A stretch of 12,760 nucleotides of DNA from CAYJXJ01 sp964374095 (GTDB lineage Bacteria; Elusimicrobiota; Elusimicrobia; UBA1565; UBA9628): positions 1 through 12,760 of the forward strand of contig CAYJXJ010000136.1 in NCBI GenBank assembly GCA_964374095.1. The letters are read 5' to 3'. Below, piece by piece: positions 12,679 through 12,760 of the stretch (positions are counted from its first letter, which is position 1; each line of letters opens with the position of its first letter). Made by a program: the position numbers and the translations under genes. Below the pieces are notes generated by a model. That model saw nothing but the letters and a program-made list of their open reading frames with translations, made no database searches and was not told the origin of the DNA.

Positions 12679-12760
12679 CGTCTCCTCCTTAATAGCGGTT
12701 ACATTCAATGCCGTTCACTTAAGCCGGTCTCCCGACGAGAAATGGTAGAGTCTCCCCTCG
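12679..12760 (-). promoter_or_regulatory. Upstream region of the secreted-protein gene
   Basis: It holds the AAGGAGGAG ribosome binding site next to the start codon. Two direct copies of GGGAGAC (minus strand; 12727-12733 and 12750-12756 on the plus) are set 23 nt apart. The downstream copy can fold as TCTC-GTCGG-GAGA. No clear -10/-35 pair is seen before the window ends. Confidence 0.35.

Noticed and set aside
1..12760. CRISPR arrays, rRNA genes, transposases, integrases
   Set aside because: No regularly spaced repeats, no rRNA-like sequence and no transposase or recombinase motifs were seen on either strand.

Overview
The window is about 12.8 kb of GC-rich DNA, mostly 65-70% GC by eye. It has compact bacterial gene layout: 4-nt ATGA and GTGA overlaps, GTG starts and purine-rich ribosome binding sites. 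Signal peptides, a probably periplasmic caspase and a cupredoxin suggest a diderm (Gram-negative-type) bacterium. An Elusimicrobiota-, Acidobacteriota- or Deltaproteobacteria-like host would fit, but the sequence does not settle the phylum.

Left part (1-5254). A partial ECF sigma factor gene (minus) runs off the left edge. It diverges from a plus-strand gene for a two-TM protein with a TrkA-N (RCK) domain; a REP-like palindrome lies between them. A tightly coupled five-gene minus-strand operon then reads leftward from about 5254 to 1032: secreted caspase fused to DUF2141, cupredoxin-like secreted protein, two-TM periplasmic sensor with no output domain, six-TM ABC-exporter-type membrane domain with only a short and apparently dead remnant of the nucleotide-binding domain, and a 45-aa one-TM protein. 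This operon is the most unusual gene set in the window. Its parts suggest an envelope sensing or proteolysis module, but no function can be assigned from sequence alone.

Middle (5398-8770). A GreA/GreB-family transcription factor gene and a GNAT acetyltransferase gene form a minus-strand operon. A 478-nt intergenic region follows, with a strong promoter, a structured leader RNA and several palindromes. Then come a plus-strand cold-shock protein gene with a textbook terminator, and the overlapping ribosome-assembly GTPase genes engB and rsgA.

Right part (8778-12760). Two overlapping small ORFs on the minus strand, a 57-aa basic protein and a 49-aa putative zinc finger, lie under a second copy of the leader RNA found upstream of the Gre-family gene. 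The two leaders share promoter hexamers and a 60-66 nt element. One stem shows a covarying base pair, and a terminator-like hairpin differs in sequence but keeps its pairing. This looks like an undescribed cis-regulatory RNA (attenuator or riboswitch candidate). A large acyl-CoA dehydrogenase gene follows. Last is a minus-strand gene for a secreted protein of unknown function, apparently frameshifted near 11460, whose 3' part is markedly lower in GC.
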